A DNA stretch of 64,000 nucleotides. Origin: Pseudonocardia hydrocarbonoxydans (GTDB lineage: Bacteria > Actinomycetota > Actinomycetes > Mycobacteriales > Pseudonocardiaceae). Made by a program: the position numbers and the translations under genes. The DNA lies in contig NZ_BJNG01000018.1 in the NCBI RefSeq assembly GCF_006539565.1, forward strand, positions 1 through 64,000. Direction: 5' to 3'. The notes beneath the pieces were generated by a model that was not told the origin of the DNA, searched no databases, and worked only from the letters and a program-made list of their open reading frames with translations. Positions 42,872-50,962 of this stretch are shown here, in pieces (position 1 is the stretch's first letter; each line of letters opens with the position of its first letter).

Positions 42872-43889
42872 CGCCCGCGGTCCGGGCGGCCGGGGGCAAC
42901 GTCAGGGTGAACCGGCAGCCGGGCCCGTGGTTGGCCACGTCCAGCGCGCCGCCGTGCGCCTCGGCCAGGGCCCTGGCGATCGCCAGCCCCAGGCCGGCCC
43001 CCGAGTCGGGGCCGGGGGTACGGGCGGGGGTGCCGCGGTAGCCGACGTCGAAGACCCGCTCGAGATCGGCCCCGTCGATGCCACCGCAGCCGTCCTGCAC
43101 GTGCAGCCACGCCGCCCCGTCGCGGACGCCTGCGGTCAGCCGCACCTCCCCGCCGGGCCGGGTGTGGCGCAGCGCGTTGGACAGCAGGTTGCGCACCACC
43201 CGGGTCAGCTCGGTGTCGCTGCCCAGCACCGTGGGCCAGTCCTCGGGGTCCTCCGCGACGACGTCCACGTCGGCGCGCCCGGAGGCCGTCTCGGCGGCGA
43301 CGGCGTCGGAGACCACCTCGCCGAGCGCCACCGGCGCGACGTCCAGGCGCAGGGTGGGGGAGGTGGCCCGGGAGAGCTGGAACAGGTCCTCCACCATCGC
43401 CGCCATCCGCACGGTCTCCCGCCGGATCCGGGCCAGGTACTCGGCGACCTCGGCCGGCTCGCGCACCACGCCGTCGGCCAGCGCGTCGGTCATGCCGCGG
43501 ATCCCGGCCAGCGGGGAGCGCAGGTCGTGGCTCATCCCGCTGACCAGCGAGCGCCGCGCCTCCTCCGCGCGCCGCTCCGACTCCCGCATCTCCCGGGCCC
43601 ACAGGGCGTCGCGGGCGAAGCCGCGGCCCAGCAGCATCGCGGCGGGCACCGTCACCACGGCGACGACGCCGACCACCGCGACGGTCCCCACGAGCTGCGG
43701 GGTGTACATGAACCCGCTGACCGCGACCACCCCGGCGAGGGCGGCGGCCAGCGGCACGACGCCCAGCGCCGTCATCGCCGCGGTCATCGAGCGGCGGCGC
43801 AGCCGGTGCAGCACGAGGCCGCCGAGCGCGGCGACGGGCAGCGCGAACAGCAGCGCCAGCGGCGCCGCACGGGTCAGCTCCGCGATCAC
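42858..43889 (-). CDS. Sensor histidine kinase (OmpR-system partner)
   Basis: A 343-aa kinase with three or so N-terminal membrane segments (about 8-30, 37-60, 64-85) and almost no extracytoplasmic domain, then the H-box [12 protein letters not shown]-box [10 protein letters not shown], and [18 protein letters not shown]. It probably senses an envelope or membrane signal. GTGA overlap with the response regulator gene. Confidence 0.93.
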   Translation of the reverse strand: MIAELTRAAPLALLFALPVAALGGLVLHRLRRRSMTAAMTALGVVPLAAALAGVVAVSGFMYTPQLVGTVAVVGVVAVVTVPAAMLLGRGFARDALWAREMRESERRAEEARRSLVSGMSHDLRSPLAGIRGMTDALADGVVREPAEVAEYLARIRRETVRMAAMVEDLFQLSRATSPTLRLDVAPVALGEVVSDAVAAETASGRADVDVVAEDPEDWPTVLGSDTELTRVVRNLLSNALRHTRPGGEVRLTAGVRDGAAWLHVQDGCGGIDGADLERVFDVGYRGTPARTPGPDSGAGLGLAIARALAEAHGGALDVANHGPGCRFTLTLPPAARTAGVSSA

Positions 43890-44572
43890 GCGGCACCGTC
43901 GTAGCGGTACCCGGTGCCCCAGATCGTCGCGATCCGGCGCGGCTGCGTCGGATCGGCCTCGATCTTCTCCCGCAGCCGCCGCACGTGGACGGTGACCGTG
44001 GAGTGGTCGCCGAAGTCCCAGCCCCACACCTGCGCGAGCAGCTCGGCCCGGGTGAACGCGCGGCCGGGCCGGGCGAGGAGGAAGGCCAGCAGGTCGAACT
44101 CGCGGGTGGTCAGGGCCAGCTCGACGGCGCCGAGGAATGCGCGCCGGGCCGCCGGTTCGACGCGCAGGTCGCCGTCCACCAGCGGGGCGTCGGGTCCGTC
44201 GACGGGGGCGGTCCGGCGCAGCACGGAGCCGACCCGCAGGACCAGCTCGCGGGGGCTGAACGGCTTGGTGACGTAGTCGTCGGCGCCCAGCTCCAGACCC
44301 AGCACCCGGTCGTCCTCCTCGCCGAGCGCGGTGAGCATGACGATCGCGGCGTTCGTGCGCCGCGCCCGCAGTGCCCGACAGACCTCCAGGCCGGACAGGC
44401 CGGGCAGCATCAGGTCGAGCACCACCACGTCGGGCTCCCCGCGCACGGCCGCCTCCAGCCCGGACGGGCCGTCGCCGGCGAGCTCGACGCGGTGCCCGGC
44501 GTCGCCGAGGTAGCGGGCGACGACGTCGCGGACGGTGGCGTCGTCCTCGACGACCAGCACATGGGCGTTCAC
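43886..44572 (-). CDS. OmpR/PhoB-type response regulator
   Basis: A 228-aa protein with a receiver domain (acidic EDD near 9-11, phospho-acceptor Asp in [10 protein letters not shown] near 53, Lys in VTKPFSP) and a C-terminal winged helix ([36 protein letters not shown]). The GTG start lies 6 nt after a TACCCT -10, so it is probably leaderless. It is the likely ligand of the 18-bp motif found at its own promoter and at two other island promoters (inference). Confidence 0.95.
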   Translation of the reverse strand: MNAHVLVVEDDATVRDVVARYLGDAGHRVELAGDGPSGLEAAVRGEPDVVVLDLMLPGLSGLEVCRALRARRTNAAIVMLTALGEEDDRVLGLELGADDYVTKPFSPRELVLRVGSVLRRTAPVDGPDAPLVDGDLRVEPAARRAFLGAVELALTTREFDLLAFLLARPGRAFTRAELLAQVWGWDFGDHSTVTVHVRRLREKIEADPTQPRRIATIWGTGYRYDGAA

Positions 44573-44578
44573 GAGGTC

Positions 44579-44584
44579 AGGGTA
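44579..44584 (-). promoter_or_regulatory. -10 box, leaderless response regulator transcript
   Basis: TACCCT on the minus strand, 6 nt before the GTG at 44572. The island motif at 44613-44630 lies 28 bp further upstream, suitable for activation. Confidence 0.5.
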
Positions 44585-44612
44585 GGCGCGGCCCCGCCCC
44601 CCGACGGCCGTC

Positions 44613-44630
44613 GTCACCGTTCGGTAAGGC
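44613..44630. promoter_or_regulatory. Island motif copy 2 (divergent response regulator / sulfite-oxidase-like gene)
   Basis: GTCACCGTTCGGTAAGGC. GTCACC and GTAAGG start 11 bp apart, the direct-repeat phase of OmpR-type sites; a weaker TCACGG follows at 44635. It can serve both divergent promoters. Confidence 0.65.
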
Positions 44631-44688
44631 GGCCTCACGGAACGATGACCGATCGGCCGGATCGGGGACGCCGGGCCGCCCCCGTTCC

Positions 44689-44694
44689 TAGGGT
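44689..44694 (+). promoter_or_regulatory. -10 box, leaderless sulfite-oxidase-like transcript
   Basis: TAGGGT followed by 7 nt and ATG at 44702. This favours 44702 over the in-frame GTG at 44696. Confidence 0.5.
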
Positions 44695-44701
44695 CGTGAT
44701 C

Positions 44702-45946
44702 ATGTCGCCGAACGAGCCCGAGTACGGGTTCCCCGCCACGCTGTGGCGGGCCGTGGAACGCCGTCGCCCACCCCTGCCGCGCTTCCGCAGCTCCGTGCGC
44801 GGGCCGCGGTTCACCGCCTGGCTGGGCCTGGTGCTGCTGGTCGGGATGCCGGTCGTGATCGTCACCGGGCTGCTGTCCTACGTCGCGTACGGGTCGGCGC
44901 CCATCCCCGGCGACGTCGGCTTCCTGCGCCCGCCGGCGTTCGACTGGCCCACCTCCCCGGCCTGGCTCTACCGCGTCAACCAGGGCACCCACGTCCTGCT
45001 CGGGCTGGTGCTGGTGCCGGTGGTGCTCGCGAAGCTGTGGTCGGTGGTGCCGAAGCTGGTGGCCTGGCCGCCCGCACGCTCGCTCACCGACGCCCTGGAG
45101 CGCGGCACCGTGCTGCTGCTCGTCGGCAGCCTGCTCTTCGAGATCGTCACCGGCGTGCTGAACATCCAGTACGACTACGTGTTCGGGTTCAGCTTCTACG
45201 CCGCGCACTACGTGGGGGCGTGGGTGTTCATCGGGGCGTTCGTCGCGCACGTCGTGCTCAAGCTGCCGCACATGGTGGCCGGCCTGCGCCGCCGGGAGGA
45301 CCCGCCCGACCACGACCTGGTCGCCGACGACCCGCTGCCGCCCACGATCAGCCGCCGCGGCGCGCTCACCCTCGTCGGTGGGGGAGCGGCGCTGGTCGGG
45401 TTGCTGTCGGTGGGCCAGGTGCTCGACGGCCCGCTGCGCGGCACCGCCGTCCTGCTGCCCCGGGGGCGCACCACCGCGGCGGGCGACGGCGGCCCCAACG
45501 ACTTCCCGGTGAACCGCACGTTCGTCTCGACAGGGATCGCGGCGGCGGCCACCGGCGCGGCCTGGCGGCTGGACGTGGGCGGCATCCGCCTCGACCGGGC
45601 CGCCCTGCTCGCCATGGACCTGCACACCGCGGACCTGCCGATCTCCTGCGTCGAGGGGTGGTCGACCCAGCAGACGTGGACGGGCGTGCGGCTGCGTGAC
45701 CTGGCCGCGCTGGCCGGGGTGCCCGAGCCGACGTCGGCGGTGGTGCGGTCGCTGGAGACCGGGCCGTTCGCGCAGGCGGAGCTGCACGAGGGGCAGGTGC
45801 TGCACCCGGACTCGTTGCTCGCGCTGCGCGTCAACGGGGCGGACCTCTCGCCCGACCACGGGTTCCCCGCCCGGCTGATCGTCCCGGCGATACCGGGTGT
45901 CCGCTGCACCAAGTGGGTGCGGTCCGTCGAGTTCCGGAGCGTCTGA
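44702..45946 (+). CDS. Membrane sulfite-oxidase-like molybdoenzyme fused to cytochrome b domain
   Basis: A 414-aa protein. Four membrane helices (about 39-61, 94-112, 136-154, 168-190) with histidines at 97, 170, 183 and 190 form a cytochrome b561-like heme domain. Then comes an RR pair (218-219) and a fifth hydrophobic segment (221-241). The rest is an oxidoreductase molybdopterin domain with LPISCVEGWSTQQ, where Cys316 is the expected Mo ligand. The Mo domain would face outside and exchange electrons with the quinone pool through the heme part. Substrate unknown. The next gene follows after one base. Confidence 0.9.
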   Translation: MSPNEPEYGFPATLWRAVERRRPPLPRFRSSVRGPRFTAWLGLVLLVGMPVVIVTGLLSYVAYGSAPIPGDVGFLRPPAFDWPTSPAWLYRVNQGTHVLLGLVLVPVVLAKLWSVVPKLVAWPPARSLTDALERGTVLLLVGSLLFEIVTGVLNIQYDYVFGFSFYAAHYVGAWVFIGAFVAHVVLKLPHMVAGLRRREDPPDHDLVADDPLPPTISRRGALTLVGGGAALVGLLSVGQVLDGPLRGTAVLLPRGRTTAAGDGGPNDFPVNRTFVSTGIAAAATGAAWRLDVGGIRLDRAALLAMDLHTADLPISCVEGWSTQQTWTGVRLRDLAALAGVPEPTSAVVRSLETGPFAQAELHEGQVLHPDSLLALRVNGADLSPDHGFPARLIVPAIPGVRCTKWVRSVEFRSV

Positions 45947-45947
45947 C

Positions 45948-46412
45948 GTGCGGTTCGTGCGCCCTGTGGTCCTGCTCGGCTGCGTCGCCCTGGCCGGCTA
46001 CGCGGCCACGATCGTCGCCGGTGACCCGTCGTGGGTGCGGATGGCGGTGTGGTTCCTCGCCGGCGTCGTCGTGCACGACGCGCTGCTGCTGCCGCTCTAC
46101 GCCGGCGCCGACCGTGCGCTCGTGGCGCTCGCACCACGCACCCGCGTGCCGGTGGTCAACCACGTCCGCGCCCCCGCGCTCGGGGCCGGGCTGACGCTGC
46201 TGCTGTTCCTGCCCGGGATCGTCCGCCAGGGCGAGGGCGCGGTGATCGGGGCGACCGGGCTGGACCAGTCCCCGTTCCTGGGCCGCTGGCTGCTGCTGGT
46301 CGCGACGCTGTTCGCGGTCTCCGCCGCGGTCTACGGCCTGCGGGTGCTCGCCGGTCTCACCAGACCGTCACTCACCAGACCGTCAACAGCAGGTGGTTCA
46401 CGGCCAGCGTGA
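45948..46412 (+). CDS. Four-TM membrane protein paired with the molybdoenzyme
   Basis: A 154-aa protein with four hydrophobic segments (about 3-22, 28-48, 73-90, 113-135) and a short basic tail. No recognisable catalytic motif. The GTG start lies one base after the molybdoenzyme stop, so the two are co-translated and may form one membrane complex. Its 3' end carries a 15-bp direct repeat and overlaps the convergent gene by 41 bp. Confidence 0.75.
   Translation: MRFVRPVVLLGCVALAGYAATIVAGDPSWVRMAVWFLAGVVVHDALLLPLYAGADRALVALAPRTRVPVVNHVRAPALGAGLTLLLFLPGIVRQGEGAVIGATGLDQSPFLGRWLLLVATLFAVSAAVYGLRVLAGLTRPSLTRPSTAGGSRPA
46356..46385. repeat. 15-bp direct repeat across overlapping gene ends
   Basis: CTCACCAGACCGTCA occurs twice in succession. 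It encodes a repeated LTRPS in the 4-TM protein, and its second copy carries the stop codon of the convergent gene, so a duplication event seems to have shaped both ends. Confidence 0.85.
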
Positions 46413-47700
46413 ACGCCGCCTGCGCCGCCAGCCACGGCCGGACCCGGGGGAGCAGCGCACACGGGATCACCAGCCACACGCCGAACGGCAGCCAGATCCG
46501 TTCCACCTCGGCCTTCGACAGGCCGGACAGGTCCGCCGCCAGCAGGGCGGCGAGCCCGCCGGCGGCCAGTAGCAGCGCCCCCAGCGGCAGCGCCCGCGGC
46601 GACGCGGCGGCCCGCCGGATCCCGGCCAGGACGGCAGGCCCGACGGCGAACGCGACGGCCGCGAGGTTGGCCCACACGAAGTAGGCGTAGGGCCGGGTGG
46701 CCGCGACGCTGGCGGCGTAGATCACCCGGGTGCGCTCCAGCCCGGTGAACCACCAGAACCCGGCCAGGGTGAACGCCAGCACCACCAGCCCGACGCCCAG
46801 CGCCGCGAACCCGACCGCGCGCCACCGCCGGGTGGCGGCCACGACCGCGAGCGCCACGAGCCCGCCGAGCACGAGCCCGTAGGACTGGTACAGCGCCCAG
46901 CCCAGCAGCACCCCGCCCGCGAGCGCGGCGCCGTCGGCCCGCCCGCCGTGCCCCGTGGCGCCGACGGCCAGCAGCGCGACGCCCCAGGCGAGCACCGCGG
47001 CGAACATGCCGTCCGCGGACACCCCGACCCAGACCGCGCCGGGGAACAGCACGGCGAACGGCAGCACCCGGCGGGCCAGGTCCTCCCCGGACAGGGCGCG
47101 CACGGCCACCGCGACGGCGATCCCGGCCGAGGCCCCGATCAGCACGGTCACGACCCCGGCCGCGCCGCCGTCGCCCAGGCCGAGCCGGTCGAGCACGACG
47201 TAGAACAGGAACACCCCGGGCGGGTGGGCGCCGACGTGCGTCGTCCAGTGGACCGGCTGGTCGGTGAGGATGAACTGGTCGAAGGTGCGCAGCACGGCGC
47301 CGATGTCGGTCACCCGCGGCACGTCGTGCAGGTACTCCTGGTCGCTGGAGAGGCGCTCGACCACGCCACGCGTCCAGCCGTCGACGAGCGCGAGCCCGAG
47401 GGTCCACACGGCGGACGCGGCGTACCCGGCTGCCAGCAGCGGGCGCCACCCCGCCCGTTCCGCGAGCTCGGGGCCGCGGGCCACGACGAGCACCGCGACG
47501 GCGACCGCGACCGGCGTGCCGGGCCCGACGTGCGGCAGCCAGACCGCCAGCAGGGGAGGCCAGCCGAGGAAGAGGTCGACCCCGTCCGCCAGCAGGGCTC
47601 GGCCGACGAGCGCCGCGGCGCCGACGAGTGCCACCCCGGCCGCCACGGCGAGCAGGTCGGCGGTGGTGCCGGAACGGGTGCGGAGCGAGGGGGGAGCCAC
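46372..47700 (-). CDS. Polytopic membrane glycosyltransferase-like protein (GT-C type)
   Basis: A 442-aa protein with about ten or more hydrophobic helices. A polar loop after the first helices (LSSDQEYLHDVPRVTDIGAV) holds acidic residues, and there is an HPPG motif (VGAHPPGVFLFY) typical of polyprenyl-phosphate-sugar-dependent GT-C mannosyltransferases. It would move a sugar from a lipid carrier on the outer face. The start is GTG at 47700, 6 nt after a TACCGT -10, so probably leaderless. It shares the island motif. Confidence 0.85.
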   Translation of the reverse strand: MAPPSLRTRSGTTADLLAVAAGVALVGAAALVGRALLADGVDLFLGWPPLLAVWLPHVGPGTPVAVAVAVLVVARGPELAERAGWRPLLAAGYAASAVWTLGLALVDGWTRGVVERLSSDQEYLHDVPRVTDIGAVLRTFDQFILTDQPVHWTTHVGAHPPGVFLFYVVLDRLGLGDGGAAGVVTVLIGASAGIAVAVAVRALSGEDLARRVLPFAVLFPGAVWVGVSADGMFAAVLAWGVALLAVGATGHGGRADGAALAGGVLLGWALYQSYGLVLGGLVALAVVAATRRWRAVGFAALGVGLVVLAFTLAGFWWFTGLERTRVIYAASVAATRPYAYFVWANLAAVAFAVGPAVLAGIRRAAASPRALPLGALLLAAGGLAALLAADLSGLSKAEVERIWLPFGVWLVIPCALLPRVRPWLAAQAAFTLAVNHLLLTVW

Positions 47701-47706
47701 CGGCCC

Positions 47707-47712
47707 ACGGTA
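47707..47712 (-). promoter_or_regulatory. -10 box, leaderless GT-C-like transcript
   Basis: TACCGT on the minus strand, 6 nt before the GTG start; the island motif lies 20 bp further upstream. Confidence 0.5.
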
Positions 47713-47732
47713 GGGATGATCACCCGGGCCGG

Positions 47733-47750
47733 GCCTTACCGTCCGGTGAC
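47733..47750 (-). promoter_or_regulatory. Island motif copy 3 (upstream of the GT-C-like gene)
   Basis: The minus strand reads GTCACCGGACGGTAAGGC, identical to copy 2 except for two bases in the spacer (GA for TT). It lies in the 54-bp gap between the MocR stop and the GT-C-like start. Confidence 0.65.
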
Positions 47751-47754
47751 GCTC

Positions 47755-49212
47755 TCAGGCGACGGCCACCGGGTCGGGCCGGACGCCCGCGTCGAGGTGA
47801 TCGAGGGTGTTCCAGGCCGTCGCGAGCCGGTCCAGCGCCTCGTCGACACGATCCGGGCGCAGCGTCCAGGGCAGGCGGAGGTACCGCTCGAACGCGCCGT
47901 CGATGCCGAACCGCGGGCCCGCGGCGAGCAGCACGTCGTGGCGCCGGGCGGCCACCGTCAGCCGGCTGGACACCGGATCGCCCAGGTCGATCCAGAAGCT
48001 CAGCCCGCCCGTGGGTGCCGAGGGCCGCCAGGCCGGGAACCGCGTGGCGAGCGCGGCCCGCAGGCCGTCGCGTGCGGTGACCAGCGCGGCACGCCGCCCG
48101 GCCGTCACCGCGGGCAGGTCGTGCACCAACCGGGCGGTGAGCAGCTGTTCGAGCGCGGGGCTGCCGAGGTCGACGGCCGCGCGCAGGGCGGCCAGGCGGC
48201 GCACGGTCGGCGCGGTCCCGCGGATCCAGCCCACCCGAAGCCCGCCCCAGAACACCTTGCTCGCGGACCCGAGGGTCAGTACCCCCGCCGCCTCGGCCGC
48301 CCCGAACGACGCCGCGGGCGGCGGGACGGGACCGTCGAGCCACAGCTCCGACAGCGTCTCGTCGAGCACGAGCGGGGTGCCGGTGCGCCGGGCGAGCTCC
48401 ACCAGCCGGGCCCGGCCCCCGGGGTCGAGGACGGCACCGGTCGGGTTCTGGAAGTCCGGGATCACGTAGGCCAGGCGCGGGGCGGCGTCCCGCAGCGCCG
48501 CGGCCACGAGGTCCAGGTCCCAGCCGTCCGACAGCGGCAGCCCGACCGGCCGTGCGCCGCGGGCGGTGATGGCCTCCAGCGCGTTGGGGTAGGTGGGCTG
48601 CTCGACGAGGACGCGGTCGCCCGGCCCGGTGAACCCGGCGAGTGCCAGGGCGATCGCCTGCTGCGCCCCGGCCGTCACCAGCACCTGGTCGGGGTTCGTG
48701 GGCAGGCCGCGCTCGGTGTAGCGGCGGGCGACCGCGGCGCGCAGTTCCGGCAGGCCGAGCAGGTCGTAGCCGTGGCCGCCGAGCAGCCCGTCGAGGTCGT
48801 GCAGCGCGCCGGCGGCGGCCGCCCGCAGCTCCTCGGACGGGGCCGGCAGCGCGGCGTGCGCGAGGTCGAACAGCGCGCGGTCGCCGTGCGGGGAGAACGG
48901 GGACGGGGCGACCGTCCCGGCCCGGTCGGCGGGCAGGCGGGTCCAGCTGCCCGAGCCGCGCCTGCTGTGCAGCACGGCGGCGTCGCGCAGCGCGTCGTAG
49001 GCGGCCGCGACCGTCGTGCGGCTGACGCCCAGCGCGCCCGCCAGCTCGCGCTCGGCGGGCACGCGGGTCTGCAGCGGCAGGCGCCCGTCGAGGACGAGGA
49101 GGCGGACGCGGTCGGCGAGCGCGCCGGCCAGGCCGCGGCCGTCGGGCGGGCGCCAGTCACCGAGTAGCCGGGCGAAGCTGCGCGCACCGATCCGGCGGTC
49201 CAGGGCCTCCAC
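47755..49212 (-). CDS. MocR-type regulator (GntR helix-turn-helix fused to aminotransferase)
   Basis: A 485-aa protein: an N-terminal GntR winged helix (VPAERELAGALGVSRTTVAAAY at about 54-75) and a PLP fold-type I aminotransferase domain with the Lys motif LGSASKVFWGGLRVGW. MocR proteins sense PLP or an amino compound. The GTG start lies 18 bp from a symmetric operator-like site at 49230-49254, suggesting autoregulation. Target could be its own gene or the small divergent gene at 49273. Confidence 0.93.
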   Translation of the reverse strand: MEALDRRIGARSFARLLGDWRPPDGRGLAGALADRVRLLVLDGRLPLQTRVPAERELAGALGVSRTTVAAAYDALRDAAVLHSRRGSGSWTRLPADRAGTVAPSPFSPHGDRALFDLAHAALPAPSEELRAAAAGALHDLDGLLGGHGYDLLGLPELRAAVARRYTERGLPTNPDQVLVTAGAQQAIALALAGFTGPGDRVLVEQPTYPNALEAITARGARPVGLPLSDGWDLDLVAAALRDAAPRLAYVIPDFQNPTGAVLDPGGRARLVELARRTGTPLVLDETLSELWLDGPVPPPAASFGAAEAAGVLTLGSASKVFWGGLRVGWIRGTAPTVRRLAALRAAVDLGSPALEQLLTARLVHDLPAVTAGRRAALVTARDGLRAALATRFPAWRPSAPTGGLSFWIDLGDPVSSRLTVAARRHDVLLAAGPRFGIDGAFERYLRLPWTLRPDRVDEALDRLATAWNTLDHLDAGVRPDPVAVA

Positions 49213-49229
49213 GGGTCCACCTTCCCGGA

Positions 49230-49254
49230 ATTGGCCCTCGATGCCAAGGCCAAT
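49230..49254. promoter_or_regulatory. MocR operator candidate
   Basis: Outer inverted repeat ATTGGCC (49230-49236) with GGCCAAT (49248-49254), and inner TTGGC-N7-GCCAA (49231-49247). On the minus strand this also reads as a direct repeat of TTGGC. Combined direct and inverted repeats are typical of MocR/PdxR sites. Confidence 0.6.
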
Positions 49255-49272
49255 CAGGGTGAGGGTGGACGC

Positions 49273-49488
49273 ATGGAGATCTGGGTGTACGCGGTGCTCG
49301 TCCTCATCGCCCTCGCGGCCCCCCGCTACGGCGCCGACAGCCGGTGGTCACGGCCCGGCGAGGCCCCGCGGCGCCGCGCGACGGTGCGGGGTGACCTCAC
49401 GCGCCTGCGTCACGTGCTCCAGTCCCAGGTGCCGCGGGCGAAGACGGCGAGCGTGTGCCCGCCGTCGTCACGCTGTTCCGCGCTGTAG
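49273..49488 (+). CDS. Small membrane-anchored protein (71 aa)
   Basis: One N-terminal hydrophobic segment (MEIWVYAVLVLIALAAP) and a basic cytoplasmic tail (EAPRRRATVRGDLTRLRHVL). No known family. The ATG at 49273 follows a GGGTGAGGGTGG stretch. Its 3' quarter overlaps the antisense gene at 49410-49673 by 79 bp, so one of the two may be shorter than drawn. It is divergent from mocR. Confidence 0.5.
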   Translation: MEIWVYAVLVLIALAAPRYGADSRWSRPGEAPRRRATVRGDLTRLRHVLQSQVPRAKTASVCPPSSRCSAL

Positions 49489-49673
49489 TGGTAGCGGCCC
49501 GGCTGCCACCCCTCGTGCGAGGCGATGGCACCCAGGTACCCCGCCGCCCACTCCTGCCAGCCGTCGACCAGGTCGGGCAGCGGATCGGGCGCGTCGCACA
49601 CGACGTCGGTGAACGGGTGGAAGTTGCCCTGCAGGCCGGTCCACATCCGCACGTCCAGCCACACCTGGTCCAT
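49410..49673 (-). CDS. Small hypothetical protein (87 aa)
   Basis: An 87-aa, Trp-rich soluble protein (MDQVWLDVRMWTGLQGNFHP; GRYHYSAEQRDDGGHTLAVF). Composition and codon pattern look coding. No known family. It lies downstream of, and on the same strand as, the SCP2 gene, separated by a GC hairpin (GGGCCGC/GCGGCCC, near 49690). Confidence 0.6.
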   Translation of the reverse strand: MDQVWLDVRMWTGLQGNFHPFTDVVCDAPDPLPDLVDGWQEWAAGYLGAIASHEGWQPGRYHYSAEQRDDGGHTLAVFARGTWDWST

Positions 49674-49724
49674 GGGCCGGGAGTATCGGGCCGCCGGGGC
49701 GGCGCGGCCCGGCGGGTCACCCGA

Positions 49725-50135
49725 TCAGGCGTCGAGCAGGTCCTGGCGTCCGGCCGAGGCCAGGTGCTCCCGGTAGGGCCCGAACATCTGCTTGGCCAGC
49801 GGCAGCACCTTGAGCAGCTTCGCGACCGGGCCCTTCGCCCGCACCGTGCCCTTGGCCAGTGCCACCGGCAGGACGACCTTGCCCAGCCAGAACCGGTTGC
49901 CGGTGTCGGCGGTCATGAACAGCTCGACGTTCGGGTCCGGCCCCGCGCCCGCGCCCTCGTGGATCTCCTTGCCCGGCATGTCGACGGTGATCACCGCGTC
50001 GGGATCGGTGTAGGTGATGCGCAGGACGATGCCGGTGGGTTCGAGCTTCGCCACGAGGTCGGCGTCGTCCATCCCGCGCCGGAACACCCCGCCCAGGAAC
50101 TCGTAGACCTCTTGCTCGCTGCTGAACGCCGCCAC
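49725..50135 (-). CDS. SCP2-type sterol/lipid-binding protein
   Basis: A 136-aa protein with the SCP2 fold pattern: GIVLRITYTDPDAVITVDMP, VELFMTADTGNRFWLGK, VALAKGTVRAKGPVAKLLK, then a PLAKQMFGPYREHL tail. It would bind acyl chains or sterols. I chose the GTG at 50135 with AAGGGG upstream; an open frame to 50207 lacks this. It could work with the mce-type lipid importer at 54835 onward (inference only; not adjacent). Confidence 0.85.
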   Translation of the reverse strand: MAAFSSEQEVYEFLGGVFRRGMDDADLVAKLEPTGIVLRITYTDPDAVITVDMPGKEIHEGAGAGPDPNVELFMTADTGNRFWLGKVVLPVALAKGTVRAKGPVAKLLKVLPLAKQMFGPYREHLASAGRQDLLDA

Positions 50136-50245
50136 GTCGGCCCCTTTGCTGATGTCGGTGCTGGTCGGGGCAGTCTGGCGCACCCGGGCGGCCGGGCGCA
50201 GGACCACGAACGGGCCATGTGCGGCCCGTGCGGGCCAGCGGCGGA

Positions 50246-50917
50246 TCAGCGCGGGGCGGGGTCGTCGGTGTCGTCGAGCAGGCCGTAGCGCCCGGCCAGT
50301 GCGGCCGCCTCCACGCGGTTCGCCGCGCCGAGCCGGTGCAGCAGCGAGGCGATCATCCGCTTCGCGGTGCGCTCGCTGACCAGCATCGGCCGGGCGATCT
50401 CACTGGTCTCCAGTCCCCGGGCGAGCAGCCGCCACAGCGCCACCTCGCGGGGGCCGAGCCGCTCCAGCAGGCCGTCACCGGTGCGGTCGCCCGCGGCGAG
50501 CAGGGCGTCGAGGAGATCGGGACGCACCACCCGCACCCCGGCCACGATCGCCAGCAACGGCGCGACCAGCACCTCGGGGTCGGCCGACTTGCCCAGGAAC
50601 CCGGCCGCCCCGGCCTGCAGCGCGGCGGTGGCCAGTCCCAGGTCGTCGGTGCCCGACAGGGCCAGCACGTGGGTCCGCGGGTAGGCGGCGGTGACCCGCC
50701 GGATCGTCTCGACGCCGCCGAGCGGGGGCAGTGCGAGGTCGACGATCGCGATGTCGGCGGCCTCCCGCCCGACCAGGGCCACCGCGTCCTCGCCCCGGGT
50801 GGTGGACCCGGCCACGACGAACCGGTCGCCCGCGCGGGACTCCAGGAGCAGGGCGAGCCCCTGGGCGAAGAGGGCGTGGTCGTCGACGATGACCACGACG
50901 TAGCGGCCGTCGCGCAC
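50246..50917 (-). CDS. NarL/FixJ-type response regulator
   Basis: A 223-aa protein with a receiver domain starting VVVIVDDHALFAQGL (phospho-acceptor in IAIVDLALPP) and a C-terminal LuxR helix-turn-helix (LGPREVALWRLLARGLETSE then IARPMLVSERTAKRMI). I chose the GTG at 50917, which places the receiver at the N-terminus and lies 8 nt after a TACAGT -10 (50931-50926); an ATG at 50953 would leave only 9 bp to the divergent kinase start. It is the partner of that kinase. Confidence 0.9.
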   Translation of the reverse strand: MRDGRYVVVIVDDHALFAQGLALLLESRAGDRFVVAGSTTRGEDAVALVGREAADIAIVDLALPPLGGVETIRRVTAAYPRTHVLALSGTDDLGLATAALQAGAAGFLGKSADPEVLVAPLLAIVAGVRVVRPDLLDALLAAGDRTGDGLLERLGPREVALWRLLARGLETSEIARPMLVSERTAKRMIASLLHRLGAANRVEAAALAGRYGLLDDTDDPAPR

Positions 50918-50962
50918 GATCGGCGACTGTAGCGGCTCCGGGCGACCGGTCATGCTGTCCGC

